Counted from the stretch's first letter, positions 46,432 through 57,159 are shown. The stretch: 64,000 nucleotides of DNA from Diabrotica undecimpunctata (GCF_040954645.1 NC_092803.1:81196263-81260262), one strand, 5' to 3'. Made by a program: numbers and translations. Notes: a model not told the origin generated them from the sequence alone.

Positions 46432-47448
46432 ACTCCTGAACAAAATTATTGCAACATTAGTTAATATGTTGATAATCGATAAATAAAAAGGAATAGTAAT
46501 ACAAGTTATTTAGTTCTATTAAAACATAAGCAAAACTGGATGAAATTAACTTGCACACGTTTTTGATTTTATTTTTTTTTTTCTCAAATAACTTCAATAA
46601 TTGAAATGCTTTTGTTTTTATTTTTCTTTTATTGCAAACTTAAACATAATTTCGCCAGTACTTCGGTGATGTTAAATTTTTGCGTGGTTTAAAAATATAA
46701 GCATTTTTTTTGTGAAAAATGAAAAGACCGAGATCTATGATTTTAAAAATAAAGTAGTCCAGGCAATGGCTTTAGCTAAAGAGGATCAAAGTTACCATTA
46801 TATGACCCGTGTTTTGCGAAGTTGGAACACATAAAAGTAAATCAGGATAATGGCGACATAGAGCTACTTCTCAAAGTTCAGAGAAGCAGAACATTTAACA
46901 GTCGTAGCCTAACTGATCTGATTAAAGAAGAAATTTGAATAATAGGAGGTTCGCTACACGATCTCTTCTAGACGCTAGACAATACTAAGTCAGTCTTAGA
47001 TGTATACGTTTCTGCAAGGAACTCATTTGTTGGATAAAGTCTCATGTTTTGGAATGATATATATGATGCCTGTACAGAGCTATTGCCTGTATCTAGACCT
47101 TTCCTTAGTGCTGGAGATCCTTGACGAACATGTAGTTCCATCTGCTTCTTTGATAAGATCATATTTTTTATTAATATATGATAATGTTCCGCCACATGTA
47201 GCTCTGTTTGTTTTTCATTATCATTACCTTGGTAAGATGGAAACTACTTACAACTTTAGATTGGGACCCATGCGCCTTTGACATGAATCTAATAGATCAT
47301 GTGTGAGACATGTAAAAACGCGGGTCCAGCCTAAACGTCATACTTTCTGAACTTTAGTTAAATTGGAGTAAACTGCTCGGAAGTTGTGGACATACATACC
47401 AAAATATAACCCTTAAAATCAAATTTTGCGATAATTTTGTGCAGAAGT
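46432..47448 (+). mobile_element. Degraded Tc1-like DNA transposon with TIRs
   Basis: The left end CTCCTGAACAAAATTATTGC (46433) and the right end read inverted CTTCTGCACAAAATTATCGC (47447) form matching TIRs. Inside, the plus strand reads ILDEHVVPSAS, then YDNVPPHVALFV (the second catalytic D region, DNARPHVA in intact Tc1 elements), then DWDPCAFDMNLIDHV (RSPDLNPIEHVW equivalent). Length is about 1.0 kb. Many stops; the catalytic E is lost. Confidence 0.75.
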
Positions 47449-50445
47449 TCCAATACTAACTTAGTTCCCAATTCCACTCTGTTTTCAGTCGAATATATTT
47501 CAAGTATCCTCATCTTTTACGGTATTTATTGTCACTTATGGTATAATAAATAATTCAATAGTTTCCTCATAAACTCTGCCAGGAAATATTAAAGAACTAT
47601 TACAACGAATAATATTTTTTTATAGTAGGTATGATTCAATCATCATTATGCATATGATTAATAATTTTCACAATCAGTATGAAGTTTTGGTACATATGTG
47701 CCTTTTGGCCTAGAACGAATGAAATATAGGCAGATGTATACTTTTTAAATTTTGTGATGACCAGTATATATTAAATATAATTTTTTCTTTTTATTTGTCT
47801 TCCAACTGTATAGATATTTTATTAAAATTATTTATAATATATTGGTCGTTGAAACATATTAAGAGATTTTATTACAGAAAACAGTTAAAAACTTTTTTTT
47901 AATTCGTTATTTTTTATATGCAATATTTTAAACCAATTACTAACATTAATATGTTAAATTAATAGACACAAAAAAAATTAGAATCAAATAAATGTCTTCC
48001 ATATACTAGTTCTAAATACAAATACATCGTAAGTAACGCCTATCATGTCAGTATGATGGTGAGTCACTTTGTTTATGCTAGAATAGGAGTTTATCTATTT
48101 CAATTAAGTTTATTATGGAAAATTAAGAATATTCCCTTTGGTGTTGCCACATTTACTACTTATATAAAATACTCTATGTCTAATAGAAAATTTACAGCAC
48201 TATATACTGTTGATGTTGTGGTGTTAGTAGGAAGTATAAAAAATAAATTAAATAAATATTTGGAGGCAGGATCTTCTATAAAAAAACTCGCACAATACAA
48301 AAGTCTCACTATATGATTTAAAGTTAAAAACAAAACCAATCATGAATGCATGTTGCGAAAATCATATTTATGTGGACGGGAGTGATAACAAAAAGGATAA
48401 ATACTACAGCATAGACTAAAAAGATAAGATCACGTTAAATTTCGAAATATGAAAAGGGGAGATTTGCTAAATTTTAAGTTCTTGGTCATGGTACAGATGA
48501 AAGCGCATGGTATAAATAGAAATTAATTTATAAAAAACATACAAACAAGTTATATTTAAATATTTAAAACATCATATTTAAAATAGATCAATGTTTCGAC
48601 AGTAGAGCTTACAGACTAAATCAATATCCTTAAAGCTTTTTTTGCTTATCCCGTTAAACTTCTCTGCCACAAAAACACGTGAGTTACATAACCAGCTATT
48701 GATTTCCGCCATCTTGGAATTAATTTGCGTAAGGGGCCATTTTGTGCGGTTTATGGAAACAGCACGATCCCTGTCCAGACTTTCCAGGTGGATTAATCGA
48801 TATCCAAACAGTTTCATTCATGCAGAACGCAGAATTACAATGTTACAACAAGGTAAAGGGATTTGTGCTATTTTTAGCATGATTGCTTTGCTGTTTGGAC
48901 AGGTTGTGGTAGTCATAAAGCTGCTATGAAGGTGGAAATCGATTTGGTTTAAATATATTAGTAAAAGTTAAAAATTATGAATTCTTTCAAGTCATATTTA
49001 GCGCTGCTATTTTTATATTTATGGAACAACCTGCTGACCTTGTTGTAAATTCCAATAATTCCGCCATCTTATTATCTCTTATTTTTGTTTTATTTCTGCT
49101 TCATTAAATGTATTTTCAGTCTGGAAGTTTTATATTTAACTTCGCTTTTGTTATCACTATTTTTCAATATTATTCATTCAGACATTGTTTTAAGAACCGA
49201 GGTTTTTTATTCCTCTCTTTATTCGCTTTTTTTCCGCTCCTAAAATAGAAGAAGCAGGAGCAATGGACTATAAAAAAGGTAATGATAAAGCACAATGTTT
49301 CCTTGTTTATCCATTTGTTTATCTATTTTTACTTACTGGCACTACTATGGACATAAATATTTAGTACCTATAGGACGGCCTGTCATATAAGTGAGATGAA
49401 GCTCCTTAAAAAATTCTAACGATTGCTTTTCTGTTTGACAGAATAATGTATATTAATTCTGGTTTAAATAATTTAGTGTAACAAGAAATAAAAAAAACAG
49501 TTCCAAGAAATTAATCAGTCTATAAACTCCTTTTTGCTGCAATGTATGTATTTTTAGATAGTGATAACATATTTTAAAATCAATTCTTTATGATCTCGGT
49601 TTTATTAGTTAACGCTCAAAATCACTTACATTTGAATTAAAACGCATAGCAAACACAGTATAAGTTAAAAAATAACGTAAGTACTTCAAGGACAGAATAA
49701 CTTCAAATAAGACAACGAAAAAAGTTTTTAAGACGAAGAAACAAAAGAGTTTCTGGAGTATCCACATTCTATAATATACATGTAGTCTCTAAGTATAGGA
49801 ACCTGATTGGCTGGTTTTCAACGCCATAATAGTCCAAATGTCTTATAGAAATGTCATATTCTTGGCACATCGAATGTTGGGAATAATCCATACTTTTCCT
49901 AATATATTACCTTCTTTTATTGTTATTTTAAAGCCTAATTTTAGTCTCAATAAAGGTGTTATGTAATATTTTATTTGTGTAATATTTTAGGTGCTACAAC
50001 TTTTTTACACCATTTTTTAGTGAGTTATTAATGCCATCATCAGTCATTTTGGCCTTTATGAATAGGCATAGTGAACAATGGGATCATCGCTTATATCGTA
50101 ATACTAGAGATTCATCAGAACATGCTTGAAAACCATTATCTATTTATACGCATCTGTAAATTGCTATATTTCTAAAAAATGTTGCTACCATCTTACTTAT
50201 AGTTTACAGAAGACTGACTCTATTATGATAAATGTCAAAATTAAGTAATATAAAAAGCGTGCAGATGACTCAAAGCCCAATCTACTCATCTACCTCATAT
50301 TTGATAATAGGAACTAAAGGAATAAATAATAAAGGTCCAAATGAAGTATTTAAAGAGAAAGTTTGTTCTAATAAGTAGGTACATACGAGATATTAAGAAC
50401 TAATTCAACTGGTAATTATTAATTTGAGTACCAACCTAAAGATAT

Positions 50446-50478
50446 GTCCACATCAGCATTAAAGCAACTGATGTGGAC
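50446..50478. repeat. Perfect hairpin GTCCACATCAG / CTGATGTGGAC
   Basis: An 11-bp perfect stem with an 11-nt loop in otherwise featureless intron. Confidence 0.7.
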
Positions 50479-50838
50479 GTATGTCCATAGAGATCAGTCT
50501 AGAAGACTTACCTCCATTTTACTGATTTTTCAAAAGTGCTCAGTCAGAGTTGTCATGGAAAGTATCGGTATTATATTTAAAATTGTGACAGTATTAGAGT
50601 TTTTTTTGTTGCTATAATTATTATATTTTTTTAAATAAATATTACTAAATTTTAAAGATTATGCGTAAATAATAAAATTAATACCAGGTATAAGCCCCAG
50701 GTCAGTCATGCGCATACGTTTATCGAATCGATTAATTGATTTTCGTACCAAAGTCTTACAATTTAGTAATCACAATTAATTTTTATCACAATATCACTGT
50801 GTATATTATCTGGTGAATAAGTAGGCCGTTTTACTCAC

Positions 50839-50965
50839 CTGTATCTGGTAGGGCGCTGCCAATGCGGGTGGCGAAGAATCCGCGAATGTTGCTGGCGACT
50901 CGCGATTCGCCGAGAAGGCCTAAGGTGCCTCCCGGGCCCGAATTATTACCGCCGCCGACCTCCAC
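50839..50965 (-). CDS. ChAT: Choline acetyltransferase, N-terminal coding exon (partial)
   Basis: ChAT makes acetylcholine from choline and acetyl-CoA in the neuronal cytosol. This exon would supply only the non-catalytic N-terminus: 42 codons plus one base from GTG at 50965, ending ...SRVASNIRGFFATRIGSALP DT|G. That segment aligns with the SNLRGFL...DTGW stretch I recall from Drosophila ChAT. The donor is exact, CAG|GTGAGT, phase 1. The frame is open upstream to TAG (51043-51041) with no ATG at all. The only plausible start is GTG in ACC-GTG-G, and non-AUG initiation has been reported for Drosophila ChAT. Alternatively an upstream exon supplies an ATG through an acceptor inside this GC-rich block. 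The next ChAT exon was not found. Confidence 0.7.
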
Positions 50966-51200
50966 GGTGCCGTGTTCTCCAGGTGCACACAAAAGTTGGT
51001 CACTGACAGCAGCTGAACCTGACGCGTCACGACGGGCTGCCTACGCGAGGATGACGACGCCACCGTCGGAACGGCGAGCGCGAGGGGCGGCACCCGAGCT
51101 TGGCGCCGGTCGACAGGCGTACAAGATAGCGCCGCCATTGGCGTTGGAGGCGCGATTCTCCTCCTCTGGGACCAATTGCCGATTCTTCGGCTGTCTGTAA
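50966..51200 (-). promoter_or_regulatory. GC-rich 5' UTR/promoter region of the cholinergic locus
   Basis: A CpG-rich block in an AT-rich window, directly upstream of the ChAT exon. A minus-strand ATG at 51138 opens a 72-codon ORF in another frame that ends at 50920, overlapping the proposed GTG start. It would act as an upstream ORF if transcribed. The transcription start was not identified. Confidence 0.5.
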
Positions 51201-52385
51201 ATTTATGATTTTTTCTGTTGATTTTGCTTTGCGTTTTGTGGGTTTATGAATGGATGAAGGTCAGTTATAACAATCGGGTAAAACAGTTTTCGGTAACTGT
51301 AAAGACACGTAGTTGACAATAATAACGCTATTTTTAACACTCATTTCATAGTTAGTTTTCTAATTAATTTGATATTTTAGGAACAATGCAATACTCTGAA
51401 TTATTAGACTTTTTCTTGTTCTAAAACCTTTTTTGTAGCATTCCTTTTAAACGTTTTATTCCTTTTAAATATCCTGTGAATAAACTAGAAACAAAATACA
51501 TTATTGTCCAATGTTTTTACGTTAAATTTTGCATTTAGTTTGCCATTAAGTATAGTACATTCATTTTCCGTAGTGTTTTCAATATATTTAAATTTACTCC
51601 ATATTTTGTACTATCGATCTATAGTTAAAGCATTCGATGTCTTTCGATTTTAAGTGTTTTTTTTCCTTTATCTCCATTATCCTTATCCAATAGCCTATGT
51701 AGCCACGGTATGTTGATTTTTAAATTATATCCTTTATATTTTTTGTTTGTTTGTTTCGTAAATAATATCAGGATAGTAAATTATAATGTTAGTACGAATT
51801 GAGCGTTGTGGTCAATTGTAACGTATGTTCTGGGTACCGAGAGATCTATTGTTTAAGTACAAGAGTGATGCTATGGAGTAAAATGAAGGAGTCAGATAAT
51901 AATACTTTACTAAAGTATACAAAATATTGAAATAAACATAATAAACTTAATGTATAAGTTCACTTATATGAAAAGGAATTACCATAAGTGCTCTGAACTC
52001 CAATTTGAATTTACAAGTTTAGGTTAATATTTAACGATTTATCTATAAGCAGACATAGTTCACCCTCTAAACACCCTTCAAACAACACCTGACGTCAATA
52101 CCTGACGTATAATACCTCCGCTGTGAATCTTACTACTGGTTTTACCATTGTCTTATATCAGCCGGTGAAAATTCAAGTGGCATAAGTCAATTTGAAACAT
52201 GTCTGAGACATACAGTGGTTTTTTAAAATCGTTTGAAAAAAAATTAAACAAAACGTAATTGCAACAAAAATAACTAAAAACGTCATTATTAGTCATTTTA
52301 AAAAGACGTTTAGTGGTTAATTTAATCTAGAAATATGAATTCTGCCTCTTTCAAATGCAATACAAAAAATTTGGCTATATTGACT
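51201..52385. other. No recognisable gene (locus 5' flank)
   Basis: AT-rich; no motif recognised. Confidence 0.5.
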
Positions 52386-53928
52386 TATAGTCCATTTCCA
52401 TCATATTGATAGCACATTATGTATGCAAATCCCTAAACTGTTGATACGGGTGACTCAATGAAAAATAGATATTTGTCAACAAGTTTACAGAAGTATATAG
52501 GAAAACAATTTTAAATTAAGTATGACCACCAGGTATAAAGGTTGAAGCAGAAGAGAATACAATAGTTTTGAGGGTTACTAATCCCTAAATAAAGTTGCCA
52601 GTGTCGGAGTGATGGAGATTAACAGGTACTAATGAATTTGCAAGAAATGTAAGATGTTTATTTTATTGGTTATATATAAAATAATTTGTGGCCGTAACAG
52701 GGGCCGATTTGTAAAAAAATGAATATTATTTTAATCAAATTCCATTTCAGATTCACTGCTTTCTTCAGAATCTAAGGAATCTTCAACTCCAATGTTAATT
52801 ATTACCGGTTCCAGCATTGCATCAGTCATATTATCCAAATTCCACATTTTATTTTCTTCCTTGTGAGCATGACTAACAGCATTTTTCAATTTTCTGGAGT
52901 TACTTTTGATAAGGAATGTTCTAATAATTGTTGTAAGTCTTCTAATTTAAAAGTTTTGTTGTTGTGTCCGACTTCGCCCTTTACTTGAGACCATATATTT
53001 TCTATCGGATTTAGATCACAGTGGTATGGGGTAAACGTAAAATAATTACATCACGGTTTAATGCCATTTCATCAATTATATATTTTTTATAAGCTGCTTT
53101 ATATTGCCTTACAATAGGTAATAATTCCTTTTTTGTCGAAATCTCCTTGTACTCAATTGCGTGTTTATCCAACCATTCGATTATCTCTCCTTTTTTCCAT
53201 GCCGTTGTTGGCAATTTTTCTGCTAGTCTTGAATGGTAACTAGCATTATCCATGACTATGACAGAATTTTTTGGAATTAAATCCAACATTTGCTCAAAAT
53301 ATTCTTCAAAAACGACAGCAGTCATTTCCTCGTGGTAATCTTTGGTTGATTTTGAGGCAAAACTTATAATCCACCATTGACAAAACCGTATTCGTTTCCA
53401 ATATGGGTTATTATGAGTCTGCGTCCTTTTTCAACGGGAATATTGTTTATTCCAGTAGATACACCTTCGATAAATGCCTGATGGGAACTTTTCACATTTG
53501 TATCAACCCATAGATATGGTACAGTATGACCTTCATTTAGCCAAGTCTCGTCCAAATAAAAAATTTTTTTCTTCTTCTCGGTACTTTTTAATAGTTCTTA
53601 GATAATCTCGTCTCCAACATACAATGTAATCTTTTTTAATTAAAACGGATTTATTTCTATTATTTTGCCAACGAAATCCCATCTCTCCCAATAGTCCTCA
53701 TAATTTCTTGTTGCCTATAATTGGTAACTCTTCGTTTTCTCTAATTATTGTTTGTGGACACTTATTTTACAGAAGATTTTTTAAAATATAATGAATTGTT
53801 GACGGCATCTTAAAATATTAATTTTTTTTATTTATTTCAAAACAAGTATAGGGTGACGCCTATGGTTTTTTGACCTGGTAAGGATTTGCATACATAATGT
53901 GGTATCAATATGATGGAAAAGGACTATA
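52386..53928 (-). mobile_element. Mariner-superfamily DNA transposon with TA TSD
   Basis: The body at 52388-53926 is 1539 bp. TIRs of 45 bp start TAGTCCATTTCCATCATATT on the left and TAGTCCTTTTCCATCATATT on the right, and both end in TATGCAAATCC, differing at about three positions. TA is duplicated at 52386-52387 and 53927-53928. The transposase runs on the minus strand inside it. Confidence 0.9.
52731..53808 (-). pseudogene. DDE transposase of the 52.4-53.9 kb transposon
   Basis: From ATG at 53808 the minus strand reads MPSTIHYILKN, then MGFRWQNNRNKS, YIVCWRRDYLRTIKKY, MDETWLNEGHTVPYLWVD (first catalytic D), LIITHIGNEYGFVNGGL, NSVIVMDNASYHSR (second D) and, after a frameshift, PYHCDLNPIENIW (E). 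It ends in an acidic tail, SEESSESEMEFD, at TAA 52731. The gap between second D and E is about 80 residues, longer than in classical Tc1 or mariner. At least four frame disruptions are present (near 53570, 53350, 53030 and 52895), so it is dead but recently so. Confidence 0.8.
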
Positions 53929-54293
53929 ACTAGGTGAATAGTGTTACATTATTACCACCTTAAATACATTACATTCATTTGTGGTTTTCTAAAAGTTTTC
54001 TGTTATTGGCTTGCGTCACGTAGTTATTCATAATCTTCCTCTCCCCCTTCATTATTGGGTTCATCGATTTCCTCATTATGATATGGCTAAGATCCAATGT
54101 TAGTCGTATCACTCTGAATAAACCTCATTAATGCCAGATATACATTCATGTTACAATTATGACCTTCACAGGCATCGCTGAGAATGGTTACATGCTTTTT
54201 ATTGTTTGTATTAAGTCTCAAATGCTTTATTAGACATAAAGAATTGTATGAAAAAGACAGTCAAGATTTGATTTTACGTACAAAGCGTCTATG

Positions 54294-54341
54294 TATCTGT
54301 TTATACGTATTTCGCCTTAATAAGGCTCATCAGAACAGCTA
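54294..54341 (-). ncRNA. Hammerhead ribozyme, copy 1
   Basis: Same core as copy 2: CTGATGA, hairpin GCCTT-ATT-AAGGC, GAAA, then TACGTAT-A. Helix I pairs TAGCTGTT with AACAGATA. One mismatch (G against A) arises because the left strand has G where copy 2 has A. Cleavage is predicted between minus-strand positions 54302 and 54301. The core is intact, so activity may be reduced rather than lost. Confidence 0.8.
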
Positions 54342-54690
54342 TTCATGCGTTCTCAACGTGAAAAATAAATCTTTCCTGTCTTTAAGAAGCAACACTAAAA
54401 TGGCTTCGAAACGAACGCAATAGCCCCATCTGATGATAAATCCGTAAAATAGTTTCGAATCACAATTCAGATTTCTGCCTTAATCTGAGCCTTCTAAAAA
54501 TTGCAAGGCAAAGCAGACGTTGATAAAGATGTTAATAGAGACATGGGAAATCTAAAATTTGCATTTCACGACATGTCTCCTCAAATAAGCAGAAATCATT
54601 AGCGAATTGGTTTCTTGTACTCATACAGAGTAGATCCGAATAAAATGAAAAAGACAGTCAAGATTTGATTTCACGTACAAAGCGTCTATG

Positions 54691-54738
54691 TATCTGTTTA
54701 TACGTATTTCGCCTTAATAAGGCTCATCAGAACAGATA
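54691..54738 (-). ncRNA. Hammerhead ribozyme, copy 2
   Basis: On the minus strand: helix I 5' strand TATCTGTT; core CTGATGA; helix II GCCTT-ATT-AAGGC; GAA; helix III palindrome ATACGTAT; cleavage residue A17; helix I 3' strand AACAGATA, complementary to the first strand over all 8 bases. All invariant hammerhead nucleotides are present. It is a type I layout. The very short, self-complementary helix III is like that of PLE and retrozyme hammerheads, which often act as dimers. The predicted cut is after the AUA triplet, between 54699 and 54698. Confidence 0.88.
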
Positions 54739-55191
54739 TTCATAGGCGTTCTCAACGTGAAAAATAAATCTTTCCTGTCTTTAAAGAATTGTATAAATAA
54801 TTGTGTTGTGGCCTCTCTCGGCTGTGGTTTTATTCCACATATCAAAATATCCAGAATATTTCACAAAATCATGTACACCAAAATTGTAGCAGTACTGGTT
54901 TCGTTTGTAGTAGTCATCGAAAACTGTTAATACTAGGGAGGATAAAGCTTTTTGCAAATCCATACTACAAGCATAACTTTCTTGATTATTTGTGGAAAAT
55001 TTTTCATCATCTTTTATGCAATCTATCTAATTCAGTTTTCCTTGGTTGAAGCTTATAAAACTTTTTAAGTATTTTCTTATCTTCGTGGCTCAAATCAGGG
55101 TTAGATATTTAGTTTAGTTAGTTTAATTTTTATGAATGTGTTGCCTGTGTAAGTCCATTTCAAATGGGTAAAAAGAAATAAAATAAGACTA

Positions 55192-55695
55192 ACTCACAAT
55201 CAATTTCTTTATATCACCAACGACTGGTTTCGCATACTACAATTTGCTATGCATCTTCAGGTCTAACGGTACCTGGTAAATTAAATGCTGAAATTACAAA
55301 AAAAAATCCACATTAGGGTGTTGTCCTATAAAGAAAACAATTACAGCAATTATGCCAATATTATATGTCTGTGATAACTAATATGAATAAAAATTGATTA
55401 AGGCAGACAAAGTAAAACCAAAAATATTGCATAAGATATTCTAATGAATTGAAATTATTATCTTATGCCATTTTGTTGTTTTGCTTTAATCAATTTTTAT
55501 TCATATTAATAATCACAGACATATAATATTGGCATAATTGCTGTAATTGTTTTCTTTATAAGACAATACCCTAATGTGGGTTTTTTTTTGTAATTTCAGC
55601 ATTTAATTTACCAGGTACTGTTAGACCTGACGATGCATAGCAAATTGTAGTATGCGAAACCGGTCGTTTGTGGTATAATAAAATTGATTGTGAGT
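55192..55695. repeat. 500-bp palindromic element inside the TE gene relic
   Basis: The left arm (55192-~55405) and right arm (~55484-55695) are inverted copies about 210 bp long with few mismatches. They begin ACTCACAATCAATTT and share TACCTGGTAAATTAAATGCT and AACAATTACAGCAATTATGC. The spacer is about 80 bp. Each arm holds a CTGANGA + T + GCATA...TATGC + GAAAC motif (55227-55260 inverted; 55627-55660). No TSD could be identified. Confidence 0.85.
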
Positions 55696-56274
55696 ATTAA
55701 TTTTTGTATTTACCGCAACATTTACATGTAATTCTTAGGAACGTAAAAATGCAAGTTTAATTTTTAATTGAGTGTATATATCAATAAAAGCGTTCCTTAA
55801 CTGGACGTTTTCGATCTTCATAACATTTTTCAACATACAGTGCGAGTACAAGCTCGAGAAACTCTTCTCTCAGATACATTGAACGATAATTCATTGTTTG
55901 GTTTCAAATAATATTTATTCGAAGATTTCTGAACTGTTCCGTAGTTTTTTGGTCCACATAAAAATGAATTTGGTCTTTTAAAAGCTTATATTGTGATATA
56001 GTTTGCTTATGTTGAGAAGTATTTGAAAGTCTTTTCCTACTTTTATACTTGTTAAAAGTCCTATTTTTGTTGATTAATCATTAAAAAATGAACGCAGATT
56101 TCCATCTTCGTCTTCTGAACTAAACAAATACGGTACAATCCCATTTACTACAGAAGGATCAAGAAAATATTTTAAATTATTGGGCCTAGGACTGGGTTGG
56201 ACAGGATCGAATTCAGTATCTCTGTCTACATCTTCAACAAGTTTAGGTAAATCTAAGTGTTCATTTTCACTCAT

Positions 56275-57159
56275 TAAATTTTAGTCATTTAATCCAGTAT
56301 TTACTCATAACCTCAACTTTAAGGAAGAGAGTTATCGCACAATTTCCAATATTAATAACTAATTAAAATGTCCTTGAATTCACTAATAAGACTTCAAACC
56401 CATGCACTTTTTTCACGAAACTTCACTTAACTGAGGTTTACACAACAAGAAACAGTGACTCACTTCACTTTCATTCTCAACAACAAAACAAATGTTTTGT
56501 AGAGAAAAAAACTAGTGTAGCTCCCAGTGACGAATAGTACTATGTCAGAGGGTTTAAAAATATTTGACTTAACTGATTTTTTAAAATTTTATGACATATG
56601 TCACTTTTATTCTCACCGAATACATGAGTATTCGTCTTTTATTGATTTTGTGCTTTTATTGCTTCATAGAATAGGTTTTAGACATCTAATAATGTTTTTA
56701 CCTTTGTTTATTATAGTCGTTATTTCTTCGTGACAATTTTTTTTCCTTATGAACAACACCGCTCGACATTTTACTTTTTTCCACTTCTAGATATTAACAT
56801 TTCTCTGTTCATTGTCAGTTCTTATTTTTTTTATATGCTGTTACTTGTAAATTCCTATTCATATAAATTAGATCCTTAATATCCTCAGCTATCCTCTGTC
56901 GTCGTCTATTTTGGTATTCCTGTATTTCTGCATGGCCTTTGTTATTTTTGGAGTATCCCGATACCTAAAGAACCAGCAAGATTTACGAAGTCATACGAGA
57001 ATATATACTGAATATATGACAAATTATACAAAATTTATCAAAGTATGGCAATATATTTTAAAGTACATCATCATCTCATCCTTTAATTTCTTGGAGAATG
57101 GATTATTCGCAAATCCATGATTGCTTGGAATTGAGAAATAAGCATTAAAGGGAGGAAAA
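56275..57159. other. No recognisable gene
   Basis: AT-rich; ORFs under 70 codons without motifs. Confidence 0.5.

Larger units (their letters stand above)
41894..50838 (-). other. Intron between the ChAT first exon and the VAChT exon
   Basis: It is bounded by the donor GTGAGT at 50838-50833 and the acceptor ...TTCTGTTCAG at 41894, 8.9 kb. That these two sites are joined is inferred from the shared-first-exon layout known in Drosophila and other animals. It contains a foldback, a Crypton-like relic with a SINE, LINE fragments and a Tc1 element, each listed separately. 42564-43069, 45381-45984 and 47449-50838 hold nothing recognisable apart from one small hairpin at 50446-50478. Confidence 0.55.
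54237..54794 (-). mobile_element. Retrozyme-like element: two hammerhead repeats, 13-bp TSD
   Basis: TAAAGAATTGTAT occurs at 54237-54249 and 54782-54794, flanking a 532-bp insertion (54250-54781). The insertion consists of a ~135-bp repeat (54250-54384), a ~260-bp non-coding core and a second copy of the repeat (54647-54781), offset 397 bp. The copies differ by only a few bases and a 2-base indel. Each carries a minus-strand hammerhead ribozyme. There is no ORF. It sits inside the decayed gene at 54010-56274. LTR-like repeats each bearing a hammerhead, a short non-coding core and a TSD are the defining layout of retrozymes and of PLE pseudo-LTRs. A circle of 397 nt is predicted after double cleavage. 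Confidence 0.85.
54010..56274 (-). pseudogene. TE-associated gene relic (DUF7869-like), split by two insertions
   Basis: Minus-strand pieces in order: MSENEHLDLPKLVEDVD...SSEDEDGN (56274-56080); YKLLKDQIHFYVDQKTTEQF, MYLREEFLELVLALYVEKC and KRPVKERFY (56030-55790); CKCCGKYK near 55710; then the palindrome 55192-55695; LSHEDKKILKKFYKLQPR (near 55090); MDLQKALSSLVLTVFDDYYK, CYNFGVHDF and WNKTTAERGHN (54963-54800); then the retrozyme 54250-54781; and KHVTILSDACEGHNCNMNVY (near 54190). Intact insect relatives read QKAL...YYKR.LY.YN.G.H...ETTA.RG...YSDsCGGQNRN. The order and fit across both insertions support one gene. The family name is my recollection and its biochemical role is unknown. Confidence 0.65.

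Noticed and set aside
50862..51200. 112-codon plus-strand ORF in the GC-rich block
   Set aside because: The minus strand has a perfect donor and a ChAT-like reading. The plus ORF is likely a GC-driven shadow.
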